Part shown: positions 53,512 to 64,000 of the stretch, piece by piece
How positions within the stretch are numbered: the first letter of the stretch is position 1
Layout: each line of letters opens with the position of its first letter
DNA from: Burkholderia savannae
Lineage (GTDB): Bacteria > Pseudomonadota > Gammaproteobacteria > Burkholderiales > Burkholderiaceae
Direction: 5' to 3'
Assembly: GCF_001524445.2 (NCBI RefSeq)
Contig: NZ_CP013417.1
Location: 2,728,001 to 2,792,000, forward strand
DNA length: 64,000 nt
Made by a program: the position numbers and the translations under genes
Notes under the pieces: generated by a model
What the model saw: the letters and a program-made list of their open reading frames with translations, nothing else
Database searches by the model: none
Told to the model about the DNA's origin: nothing

Positions 53512-53594
53512 CCTCTCTTCTGCCGGGGTTCGCTAGAATGCCCGGCAGAAGCATTTTTCGACGGCATCCGTCATGCGGATGCCGCCCCACATCG

Positions 53595-55267
<1,673 letters not shown>

Positions 55268-55271
55268 TTCC

Positions 55272-55736
55272 ATGGATATCCGCAAACTCCAGCGCGTGAT
55301 CGTCGACGCTCTCGAAGACGTCAAGGCGCAAGACATCAAAGTGTTCAACACGAGCCATCTGACCGAGCTGTTCGACCGCGTGATCGTCGCGTCCGGCACG
55401 TCGAACCGGCAAACGAAGGCGCTCGCGTCGAACGTGCGCGACAAGGTCAAGGAAGCGGGCGGCGACGTCGTCAGCTCCGAGGGCGAGGACACGGGCGAAT
55501 GGGTGCTCGTCGACTGCGGCGACGCCGTCGTCCACATCCTGCAGCCGGCGCTGCGCCAGTACTACAACCTCGAGGAGATCTGGGGCGACAAGCCCGTGCG
55601 GATGAAGCTCGGCGGCGTGGCGGCGAACGCGCGCGGCGCGCGCGCGGCCGACGGCGCCGACGAGGACGAATCCGACGACGACGAGGCGCCCGCCGAGCGC
55701 CCGGCGCGCAAGACGACGGCCGCGCGCCGCCGCTGA
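55272..55736 (+). CDS. rsfS: Ribosome silencing factor RsfS
   Basis: 154 residues. DUF143 core at 1-112: [70 protein letters not shown]. The tail after residue 115 is Ala/Asp/Glu-rich and ends in a basic run. Binds L14 of the large subunit and blocks subunit joining in starvation. Confidence 0.95.
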   Translation: MDIRKLQRVIVDALEDVKAQDIKVFNTSHLTELFDRVIVASGTSNRQTKALASNVRDKVKEAGGDVVSSEGEDTGEWVLVDCGDAVVHILQPALRQYYNLEEIWGDKPVRMKLGGVAANARGARAADGADEDESDDDEAPAERPARKTTAARRR

Positions 55737-55824
55737 CGCGCCGTTTCGTCGCGCCTGTCGGCTTTCTCGCCGTCACCGCCTTCGTCGCTTTCTTTTTTTC
55801 ATCGTTTTCATTGCTTTCGCCGCC

Positions 55825-56295
55825 ATGAAACTGCACATCGTCGCGGTCGGCCACAAGATGCCCGGCTGGATCGCGACCGGCTTCGACGAATACGCGAAGC
55901 GGATGCCGCCCGAGCTCAGGATCGAGCTGCGCGAAGTGAAGCCCGAGCTGCGCTCGGGCTCGCGCACGGCCGAGAGCGTGATGGCCGCCGAGAAGCAGCG
56001 GATCGAGGCCGCGCTGCCGAAGCACGCGCGCGTCGTCGCGCTCGACGAGCGCGGCCGCGACTGGACCACGATGCAGCTCGCGCAGGCGCTTCCCGCATGG
56101 CAGCAGGACGGCCGCGACGTCGCGTTCGTGATCGGCGGCGCCGACGGGCTCGATCCGGAGCTCAAGTCGCGCGCCGAGCTGCTGCTGCGCGTGTCGAGCC
56201 TCACGCTGCCGCACGGCATGGTTCGCGTGCTGCTCGCCGAGCAGCTTTACCGGGCGTGGAGCATCACGCAGAATCACCCTTACCATCGCGCGTAG
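55825..56295 (+). CDS. rlmH: 23S rRNA (pseudouridine1915-N3)-methyltransferase
   Basis: 156 residues, SPOUT methyltransferase. [59 protein letters not shown] (SAM knot) and the C-terminal [17 protein letters not shown] are diagnostic. It modifies helix 69 of assembled 70S ribosomes and lies next to rsfS, as in most bacteria. Confidence 0.97.
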   Translation: MKLHIVAVGHKMPGWIATGFDEYAKRMPPELRIELREVKPELRSGSRTAESVMAAEKQRIEAALPKHARVVALDERGRDWTTMQLAQALPAWQQDGRDVAFVIGGADGLDPELKSRAELLLRVSSLTLPHGMVRVLLAEQLYRAWSITQNHPYHRA

Positions 56296-56344
56296 CGGCC
56301 GTCGTCCCGACGCGCCGCACGTGTCCATCGAGACAACCCAGAAG

Positions 56345-56977
56345 ATGCCCGATCGCGCCGCCGCCCCGTCCTATCCGTTCGTCTACCTCGCCTCGCAAAG
56401 CCCCCGCCGCCGCGAACTGCTCGACCAGCTCGGCGTGCGCTACGTACTGCTCGCGCCCGCGCCGCACGAGGACGCCGAAGCGCTCGAAACCGAGCTGCCG
56501 GGCGAGACGCCCGACCATTACGTGCTGCGCGTGTGCGTCGCGAAGGCGGCGGCGGCGCGCGCGCGGCTCATCGCGGGCGGCAAGCCGGCCGCGCCCGTGC
56601 TCGTCGCCGACACGACGGTCACGATCGACGGCGCGATCCTCGGCAAGCCCGCCGACGCTGCGGACGCGCTCGCGATGCTCGCGCGCCTCGCCGGCCGCAC
56701 GCACGAAGTGCTGACGGCGCTCGCGGTGATCGACGCGACGGGCGAGCTGATGCCGCCCGCGCTGTCGCGCTCCGAAGTCCGCTTCGCGCCCGCGACGCGC
56801 GACGCGCTCGAGCGCTACGTCGAAACCGGCGAGCCGTTCGGCAAGGCGGGCGCGTACGCGATCCAGGGACGCGCCGCGGAATTCGTCGAGCGAATCGACG
56901 GCTCCCATTCAGGTATCATGGGTCTGCCCCTTTTTGAGACCGCGGCGCTGCTGCGCGCGGCGCACGTCGCCTTCTGA
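56345..56977 (+). CDS. maf: Maf-family nucleoside triphosphate pyrophosphatase
   Basis: 210 residues from ATG 56345; a GTG eight codons upstream (56321) is an alternative. [19 protein letters not shown] opening, [12 protein letters not shown] (metal-binding, D-T-T where many have D-T-V) and [20 protein letters not shown] with [13 protein letters not shown]. Hydrolyses dTTP/UTP or related modified nucleotides; linked to cell division control. Confidence 0.94.
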   Translation: MPDRAAAPSYPFVYLASQSPRRRELLDQLGVRYVLLAPAPHEDAEALETELPGETPDHYVLRVCVAKAAAARARLIAGGKPAAPVLVADTTVTIDGAILGKPADAADALAMLARLAGRTHEVLTALAVIDATGELMPPALSRSEVRFAPATRDALERYVETGEPFGKAGAYAIQGRAAEFVERIDGSHSGIMGLPLFETAALLRAAHVAF

Positions 56978-56993
56978 ACCGCCCCATCGCACC

Positions 56994-58457
<1,464 letters not shown>

Positions 58458-58706
58458 ATTCATCCGGCGTCATACGGGCGCCTGTCGATCCCGAATGCGC
58501 GCTGCGTCGCGACGACGGAGCCCGCCGTCCAGCGCGGGTTCGAACGCGCAAGCGCAAGCACGAGCTTGCTAGCGGATTCGTCGTCGATCCGGACGGCGGC
58601 GGTCCGATCGCCGCGCCGCCGCCGGCATTGATCGGCACGGCAGCCGCATGCTCGCCCGGCGCGCAATCGCCAGGGGCGGCGCATCGACATCCGAGGCCCA
58701 TTCAAA

Positions 58707-59244
58707 GTGAGAATCGAACGCGCCCCGCACTTGGATTACCCCGGCGTATCGCTTCGTCAGCTCGAACGCACGGACGCGGACGCTTGGTATGCGTATTTGA
58801 AGCTCCCTCATGTCGTCGAGCACACGAGCTGGAACTTGCGCGCGAAGAACGATCTGCTGCCGCTGTTCGACGGTTACGACGCCACCTCGGCCGAATCGAC
58901 CCGGCGTCTCGCGACGCGTCGACGATCGCACGCAGGAATTGATCGGCACGATAGGCTTTCACTCGATTTCGGAAGTGAACCGGACTGCCGAGATCGCTTA
59001 TGACCTCTGTCCGTCGCATTGGGGAAAAGGCATCGCGCGCGCGGCGTGCGCATCCGTCACCGCGTGGTCGTTCGGCCACTACGGCTTTGTCCGCGTGCAG
59101 GGGACGGTGTTGAAAAGCAACGCGCGATCGGCGCGCGTGCTCATCGCCTGCGGGTATCGTCACGAGGGGCTGCTCCGCTCCTATCGCATCGTGCGAGGCG
59201 CCCCGGCGGACTTTGCGCTCTATTCGCGACTGGCAATCGATTAG
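58707..59244 (+). pseudogene. GNAT-family N-acetyltransferase, frameshifted (RimJ/RimL type)
   Basis: The first part reads from GTG 58707 (PGVSLRQLERTDADAWYAYL, LPLFDGYDATSAESTRRLA) and loses meaning after about 58915. The continuation is in the +1 phase from about 58915 to the stop at 59244: VDDRTQELIGTIGFHSISEV, then the acetyl-CoA site SHWGKGIARAACASVTAW and GYRHEGLLRSYRIVRGAPAD. The two halves join into one ordinary 178-residue acetyltransferase if one extra base (or two missing) near TCGCGACGCGTCGACGATCG is corrected. No stop interrupts otherwise, so the lesion looks recent, or it is a sequencing error. Confidence 0.8.
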
Positions 59245-59322
59245 CGATCGCCGGTCGCGCCGCGTGGCAACTGCAATGCAACCGGGATACAACCGCGATG
59301 CAAGAGCGCACGCCCTCGGCAC

Positions 59323-59370
59323 GCGCCCTCCCGGAAGGGCTGTCAGCCGGAAGCCTTTCCGGGAGGGCGC
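59323..59370 (+). promoter_or_regulatory. Long near-perfect hairpin upstream of the purine/xanthine permease
   Basis: 19-base arms (59323-59341 and 59352-59370) pair throughout with one G-U wobble around a ten-base loop. It lies 55 bases before the permease ATG and 79 bases after the GNAT stop. No T-run follows, so it is not a standard terminator. Possibilities are a leader regulatory structure, an mRNA stabiliser or a terminator of unusual type. Confidence 0.6.
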
Positions 59371-59424
59371 GGTCGGGCCTTCCGTTAAAATCCCGCACTT
59401 TCCACCCGGACCGGCACTTTCGCC

Positions 59425-60813
59425 ATGCAACCCGCCCCGCTCGCTCAACCCGCTTCCCCCGGCGCCGACGACGCCGAATCCGTCCAAGACCTCGTCTACG
59501 GCCCCGACGATCGCCCCGCGCCGGCGGTCGCCTTCGTCGCCGCGCTGCAGCACCTGCTCGCGATCCTGGTGCCCATCGTCACGCCCGGCCTGCTGATCTG
59601 CCAAGCGCTCGGCGTCGCGAGCCGCGACACCACGCTCATCGTGTCGATGTCGCTCGTGATCTCCGGCATCGCCACATTCGTCCAGTGCAAACGCTTCGGC
59701 CCGCTCGGCGCGGGTCTGCTCATCGTCCAGGGCACGAGCTTCAACTTCGTCGGCCCGCTCATCGCCGGCGGCGGCCTGATGGTCAAGCAGGGCGCGCCCG
59801 TCGAGACGGTAATGGCCGCGATCTTCGGCGTCGTCATCGCCGGCTCGTTCGTCGAGATGGCCGTGTCCCGCGTCCTGCCCTTCGTCAAGCGCCTCATCAC
59901 GCCGCTCGTCACCGGCATCGTCGTGCTGCTGATCGGCCTCACGCTCATCAAGGTCGGCCTCGTCAGCATGGGCGGCGGCTACGGCGCGATCGCCAAGGGC
60001 AGCTTCGGCAGCATCCAGAACCTGACTCTGTCCGGCCTCGTCCTCGGCACCATCATCCTGCTCAACCGGGTGCCCGTCGTCTGGGTGCGCAGCACCGCGC
60101 TCGTCATCGCGCTCGCCATCGGCTATCTCGCGGCGGCCGCGATGGGCCGTCTCGATTTCACCGGCGCGCGCGAAGCCGCGCTCTTCCAGATCCCGACACC
60201 GCTGCACTTCGGCCTCGGCTTCTCGTGGTCGCTTTTCGTGCCGATGCTGATCATCTATCTCGTCACGTCGCTCGAAGCGATCGGCGACGTCACCGCCACC
60301 AGCAAGATTTCCCGGCAGCCCGTCGAGGGCGCGCTGTGGATGCGACGCATCAAGGGCGGCGTGCTCGTCAACGGCGCCAATTCGCTGCTGGCCGGCGTCT
60401 TCAACACGTTCCCCAGCTCCGTGTTCGCACAGAACAACGGCGTGATCCAGCTCACCGGCATCGCGAGCCGCCATGTCGGCATCTGGATCGCAGGCATGCT
60501 CGTGCTGCTCGGCCTCTTCCCCGTCGTCGCCGGCGTCCTGCAGGCCGTGCCCGAGCCCGTGCTCGGCGGCGCCGCGATGGTGATGTTCGGCGCGGTCGCC
60601 GCGTCCGGCATCAACATCCTCGCCGGCATCCGGCTGGACCGCCGCGCGCTGCTGATCATCGCCGTCTCGCTCGCGCTCGGCCTCGGCGTGTCGCAAGTGC
60701 CGGAGATCCTGACGAGCCTGCCGCACGCGCTGAAGAACGTGCTGGAATCGGGCGTCGCCACGGGTGGCATCTGCGCGCTCGTGATGAACTGGTTCCTGCC
60801 CGAGAAGAAATGA
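59425..60813 (+). CDS. NCS2-family nucleobase transporter (uric acid/xanthine/purine permease)
   Basis: 462 residues, about fourteen membrane segments. Family features: FVAALQHLLAILVPIVTPGL (helix 1), QGTSFNFVGPLI (the half-helix substrate site), TSLEAIGDVTATSKISRQP (helix 8 motif with the key Glu) and NGVIQLTGIASRHVG (helix 10, N-G-V-I-x-x-T). The pattern favours xanthine/urate-type members over uracil (UraA). Proton or sodium symport; substrate inferred. Confidence 0.9.
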   Translation: MQPAPLAQPASPGADDAESVQDLVYGPDDRPAPAVAFVAALQHLLAILVPIVTPGLLICQALGVASRDTTLIVSMSLVISGIATFVQCKRFGPLGAGLLIVQGTSFNFVGPLIAGGGLMVKQGAPVETVMAAIFGVVIAGSFVEMAVSRVLPFVKRLITPLVTGIVVLLIGLTLIKVGLVSMGGGYGAIAKGSFGSIQNLTLSGLVLGTIILLNRVPVVWVRSTALVIALAIGYLAAAAMGRLDFTGAREAALFQIPTPLHFGLGFSWSLFVPMLIIYLVTSLEAIGDVTATSKISRQPVEGALWMRRIKGGVLVNGANSLLAGVFNTFPSSVFAQNNGVIQLTGIASRHVGIWIAGMLVLLGLFPVVAGVLQAVPEPVLGGAAMVMFGAVAASGINILAGIRLDRRALLIIAVSLALGLGVSQVPEILTSLPHALKNVLESGVATGGICALVMNWFLPEKK

Positions 60814-61255
60814 CGCGCCGACGAAGCGCTTGATGCAATAGCGGCGGCTCGCGGGCCGCCGCCGAGCGGGGAAAGGCGCGCGTTCGTCGCCGCGCCACAT
60901 CCGTGCGTCGACATGTCATCGCCGAATCGGCGTCCGAACGCGTCGCCAATCGCCTGATGGCCCGCTGCCCCGCCTCCCGCTCGTCTCGCCACGACGGCTC
61001 GCGCGAACGCCTCGCGTGAAACGCCGACAACCGCCGAATCGCGCAGGATTCACCACACGTCCGCGCGGCGCGTCACGCATCGCGGCGATTCGGCGATTCG
61101 GCGATTCGGCGAGTCAGCGAGTCAGCGAGTCAGCGAGTCAGCGAGTCGATGATCCGGCGATCCAACTGCTTGCGTGCGGCGCTCGAGCGCATTCGAAACG
61201 CCACGGCGCCTGCGGCCATCGCACGCTTCACGACGCCGACTTGCGCATCGCACGC
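60814..61255 (+). other. Gene-free region with octamer repeats
   Basis: 442 bases between the permease gene and the convergent esterase gene. Apart from the octamer array at 61085-61148 no coding frame or hairpin terminator is convincing. Confidence 0.5.
61085..61148 (+). repeat. Octanucleotide tandem array, eight units
   Basis: GCGATTCG x3, GCGAGTCA x4, GCGAGTCG x1, continuous from 61085. Two neighbouring unit types, as in the 23.5-kb heptad array, indicate separate expansions. Confidence 0.93.
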
Positions 61256-62632
61256 TCACGCCCGATGCCCCGAGATCGGCCCCGCCTCGCCGGTCAGGTT
61301 GAAGATGCTGTCGATCCACGCGAGGAATGTCGACAACGTGAAATCCGACCACTGCTCGGTGCGATACGCCTTCATCACGGGCGTATCCGCCGGGTCCCGC
61401 TGATTGAGCAGATCGGCGACGAACGTCCCGACGTCCGCGTCGATGCCGCTCTCGTGGATGCCCGATCCCGTGAAGCTGACCGCCGTCACCTGATGGTTGC
61501 CGATGAAGTCGTCGCGCGCCCACGGCATGAAATAGCCGAAGTTCGGCAGCGCATTGAGCACCTCCTTCAAGTTGCTCAGCTCCTGATCGAACATCGCGAG
61601 CGACAGTTCGTCCTTGGTCGCGTCGTCCGGCGCCGCAATCACCGCGGACACGAACGGGCGGTAATGGTAGGCCGCGATGATCTTGTCGCGCCGGTACGTC
61701 GTGAAGCCGAAGCGGTCGTGCGGATAGGTCGCCGACAACGCTGCGTACGCGCTGCCCATGTTACCGGGATCGAAGTTGCGGGTCAGCCGGCTGTTGATCG
61801 TGATCATGCCGTCCGGCGCCGTCATCCCCCACTCGTCGCGCACCTTGTCGTATAGCCCGACGGACGGATGCGTCGCCGGATCGGCGCCGAAGCGCGTAAA
61901 AAAGACGGTGCCCGCGTCGTCGAGCAGCGAGCTGTGCATCTGCGGCCGCAACGTGTTGCGCAGCGTCGCATAGTTGCCGAGCGTGCCGTAGCCGCCCGCG
62001 CTCGTGCCGTACACGAGCAGCCGGTTCGGCTGGCCGAATCCGTGGTCGACGAGCCACTGCGCGACCACCCGCATGTTCTTCAGTCCGTTGTAATGCTGAA
62101 TCCGCCAGTCGCCCGACGGCGACGTGTAGCTGCGCACCGCACTGCCCATGTGTATATCGCCCGTGCAGTACGGAACGAACACCTGGGTCCAATCCTGCGT
62201 TTCCACCTTCGGCTCGCCGACGAGGATATGCGCGAGATCCATTCGCGTCATCAACGGCGACAGGAACGACGTCTTCAGGCTCTGCTGCACGGTGCCGTTC
62301 ACGTAGTTCCGCGGAACGCCGCCGGGATTGAGCGCGCCCAGCCCCGCCTGCGAGCCGGCCGCCGTTTCGGTGCAGGTGCCGTGATCCCAGCATGCGCCGC
62401 CGGGCTCCATCATAAGGAGCAGGCTGTCCGACTGCGCGCGATTGACGTAGAAGCGCATCGGCGTGCCGTTGCCGCACGACGCGCCGCTGCTTTCCGGCAG
62501 CGTCACTTCGTACCACGAATAATAGGGAATCGACGAATCCTGCATCGCCGCGCTCGCGGCATGCCCGTCGAGGATCGCGAGGCTCAGCAGGCCGGCGACG
62601 CAGACGCGTTTGACGCATTCGAGAACGGACAT
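61256..62632 (-). CDS. Secreted pectinacetylesterase-like serine esterase
   Basis: 458 residues from ATG 62632, chosen because GGAGGAG is six bases upstream; frames reaching 62686 are longer but unsupported. Signal peptide to about residue 28 (LLSLAILDGHAASA). Alpha/beta-hydrolase features: oxyanion-type LLLMMEPGGACWDHGTC (about 85-100), nucleophile in RLLVYGTSAGGYGTLGN (Ser about 218), and a late His in GNHQVTAVSFTGSGIHESG. This order resembles the pectin acetylesterase family, many bacterial members of which act on other esters. Probably exported; substrate unknown. The next gene upstream encodes a membrane-anchored partner. Confidence 0.82.
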   Translation of the reverse strand: MSVLECVKRVCVAGLLSLAILDGHAASAAMQDSSIPYYSWYEVTLPESSGASCGNGTPMRFYVNRAQSDSLLLMMEPGGACWDHGTCTETAAGSQAGLGALNPGGVPRNYVNGTVQQSLKTSFLSPLMTRMDLAHILVGEPKVETQDWTQVFVPYCTGDIHMGSAVRSYTSPSGDWRIQHYNGLKNMRVVAQWLVDHGFGQPNRLLVYGTSAGGYGTLGNYATLRNTLRPQMHSSLLDDAGTVFFTRFGADPATHPSVGLYDKVRDEWGMTAPDGMITINSRLTRNFDPGNMGSAYAALSATYPHDRFGFTTYRRDKIIAAYHYRPFVSAVIAAPDDATKDELSLAMFDQELSNLKEVLNALPNFGYFMPWARDDFIGNHQVTAVSFTGSGIHESGIDADVGTFVADLLNQRDPADTPVMKAYRTEQWSDFTLSTFLAWIDSIFNLTGEAGPISGHRA

Positions 62633-62701
62633 TCGCTCCTCCATCTCTATCGATCGTTTTTTTTCGCCGCCACGGCGCACGGTCACGAGCGCGCGGCTCG
62701 C

Positions 62702-63418
62702 TCAACGGGTGTCGGGACGGGACGACTGGTCGAACAGCTGAACGCGCAGCGCCTGCAGACGCTGCGCGATGACGGCCTGTTGCTGGCCGGGATCGGAAAT
62801 GCTCGCCTGCACCTGCATGACGATGTCGCGGCTCTGCTGCGCATAGGCCTGATAGCGCGGGTCCTGCGCGGGCGACGGGCCGACGGTCTGCCGCGCATAG
62901 GCATCCCACTGCTGCCGCATCGCCTGGATGGCCGCGCTGCGCGTCGCGGAATCCGCCGTCGTGTCGGCAACCAGCGCGATGCCAATCGCCTCGGCCTGCA
63001 CCGGGACAATTTCGTTGCGCGCAACATGCTCGGGCAATTCCGCAAGAATCTGATGGGCCAATCGGGCTCTTTGCGCAACCGGCATGCTGTTCCTGCCTTC
63101 GCCGTATGCGGCGACCCGATCTCGGAAGCGAGCGAATGCAACGATGCGCTGCACCTGCGCTTCCGCGTCCGCGCGGCCCGCAAGACTCTTTCGCAGTGCG
63201 ACGAGATCCAGCTTGCGCTCAGCGGGGCCGGCGTCGGCGAGCATTTCGCTCGGCGTCGCGCCCGCGGACGGTTCGACCCGTTCGCTCGGCGTCGCACCGG
63301 ATTGCGCGGGCCAAGCGGCGGCGGCCGGCGACGGCGTCACGTATCGCCATACCGCAACAGCGGCACCGATCATCGTCAACAGCGATACCGTTCGCCAAAG
63401 CGTTTTCGATTTTTTCAC
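62702..63418 (-). CDS. Membrane-anchored periplasmic helical protein, possible export/folding partner of the esterase
   Basis: 238 residues, GTG start at 63418 with AGGAGA upstream. An N-terminal anchor (VSLLTMIGAAVAVWRYV, residues 11-27), a Pro/Ala/Ser linker with a duplicated GATPSE unit (residues 41-46 and 53-58), then all-helical sequence rich in Arg, Gln and Ala. Layout resembles lipase-specific foldases and PlcR-type phospholipase accessory proteins, which are encoded with the enzyme they help, but the Lif motif RxxFDY is absent. It ends 69 bases before the esterase start on the same strand. Role is inference from context. Confidence 0.7.
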   Translation of the reverse strand: MKKSKTLWRTVSLLTMIGAAVAVWRYVTPSPAAAAWPAQSGATPSERVEPSAGATPSEMLADAGPAERKLDLVALRKSLAGRADAEAQVQRIVAFARFRDRVAAYGEGRNSMPVAQRARLAHQILAELPEHVARNEIVPVQAEAIGIALVADTTADSATRSAAIQAMRQQWDAYARQTVGPSPAQDPRYQAYAQQSRDIVMQVQASISDPGQQQAVIAQRLQALRVQLFDQSSRPDTR

Positions 63419-63844
63419 GGCGTCTCCTGATCGGGCCGTCGCGACACTTCACAGTTTGCTTTCGAGTAGGTTCTATGTCGAAACATACCCGTGGTCAAAG
63501 CGCGCGCTAGAAGGTATCCACTAGCCGCAAAACACGCATCGGACGCTCGCATTGCCTGCATTTCCTGACATATCGCGGCGCCGGGGCGCGCGCCGCTTTA
63601 CGGGCGGGTGTCGGCCATCGGGTTTCCGTCGATGAATGGTGGTGCGTGGTACGTGATGTGTGCGGTCGACGACTGTCGACGTTCGGTGTCCAAACGAAAT
63701 GAGCGAACGTCGCGCCGATGGAGCGCAACGATTCGCCGCGATGTTTCGCAAGCATGGCCAACGGCGCGCGGAACGTCTTCCTCCGGGCGGTCGAATCGAT
63801 CGGTGCGCCCATCGACATGGCCCGCAGCGCCGGTCATACGCCAG
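63419..63844. other. Gene-poor right flank
   Basis: Lower G+C in places and several overlapping short frames on both strands, none with a recognisable family or consistent codon bias. It likely contains the promoter of the gene at 62702-63418. I see no tRNA or repeat here. Confidence 0.4.
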
Positions 63845-63985
63845 TCATACGCGCAATGACGATCCGACATTCGGCGCGAACGAACGCTCGTTGTCGTTCA
63901 GGCGGAACGGCGACATGATGCACGCGACGCAGTCGTACACGTGCGCCGGCCCTGCGTTCACGTCGATCGCGCATCTCACCGGCAT
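63845..63985 (-). CDS. Hypothetical small ORF (46 aa)
   Basis: ATG at 63985 inside an 11-base repeat array, stop 63845-63847. The frame has strongly GC-biased third positions (about 35 of 41 inspected) and a protein-like sequence (NAGPAHVYDCVACIMSPF, three Cys), unlike neighbouring shadow frames. An in-frame stop lies at 63998-64000, so it is not the end of a longer gene in this phase. No family recognised. Confidence 0.3.
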   Translation of the reverse strand: MPVRCAIDVNAGPAHVYDCVACIMSPFRLNDNERSFAPNVGSSLRV

Positions 63986-64000
63986 CTCACCGGCATCTCA
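63971..64000 (+). repeat. Eleven-base tandem repeat at the window edge
   Basis: GCATCTCACCG twice, then GCATCTCA to the last base; the array probably continues beyond the window. Confidence 0.85.

Noticed and set aside
59213..59596. 127-codon ORF across the permease start
   Set aside because: Out of phase with the recognised permease and crossing the hairpin; low-complexity Pro/Ser/Arg composition.

Overview
The window is a GC-rich (roughly two-thirds G+C), gene-dense bacterial chromosome segment, best explained as the large chromosome of a Burkholderia of the pseudomallei group. The evidence is the conserved beta-proteobacterial gene order (ilvB-ilvN-ilvC-psd-pssA-leuA; hemF-nadD-rsfS-rlmH-maf-rng; kdpFABCDE), the protein sequences themselves, and many short tandem repeats between genes. 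No rRNA, tRNA, insertion sequence, prophage or CRISPR array was found. Because G+C is so high, nearly every gene has long open frames on other strands and phases; these are treated as shadows.

Layout. 1-3.6 kb: end of a quinone oxidoreductase gene, pnp and rpsO, with a strong rpsO terminator and a long hairpin in the pnp leader. 3.6-8.4 kb: an orphan periplasmic binding protein, a BamE-like lipoprotein, then a carbonic anhydrase/SulP transporter pair behind an unusually AT-rich leader. 8.4-15.7 kb: the branched-chain amino acid and phosphatidylethanolamine block (leuA, pssA, psd, ilvC, ilvN, ilvB, all minus strand). leuA is preceded by a leucine-rich leader peptide that appears to start at or next to its own transcription start; ilvB is preceded by two tiny coupled ORFs. 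15.9-18.2 kb: ECF-type sigma factor with DUF3619, DUF3106 and RDD proteins. 18.2-20.9 kb: a PlcP-like metallophosphoesterase, an Agt-like glycosyltransferase and diacylglycerol kinase behind a sequence matching the Pho box, so a probable phosphate-starvation lipid-remodelling cassette. 21-25.9 kb: TetR regulator, LOG protein, SDR, a 22-unit heptad repeat, and a membrane GT39 glycosyltransferase. 26-31.2 kb: LysR regulator facing a porin-MFS-amidase run. 31.4-37.6 kb: DUF924, AlaX, truncated haemoglobin, FtsX-type permease, DUF4126, and a Gdx/SugE guanidinium exporter under a guanidine-II riboswitch. 37.9-46.8 kb: complete kdp locus with KdpF and an additional 35-residue membrane protein missed by ordinary gene calling. 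47-50.2 kb: quinone oxidoreductase, methylglyoxal synthase, atypical SDR. 50.4-58.5 kb: upp, yebC, purD and the hemF-to-rng housekeeping run. 58.7-64 kb: a frameshifted GNAT gene, a purine/xanthine-type permease preceded by a 19-bp-stem hairpin, a secreted esterase with a membrane-anchored partner, and a mostly gene-poor right end.

The most rewarding features are regulatory or very small: the leuA leader peptide, the Pho-box lipid cassette, the guanidine-II riboswitch, the small protein heading the kdp operon, the ilvB upstream ORFs and the pnp leader hairpin. All family assignments were made by reading the sequence; no database search was run.
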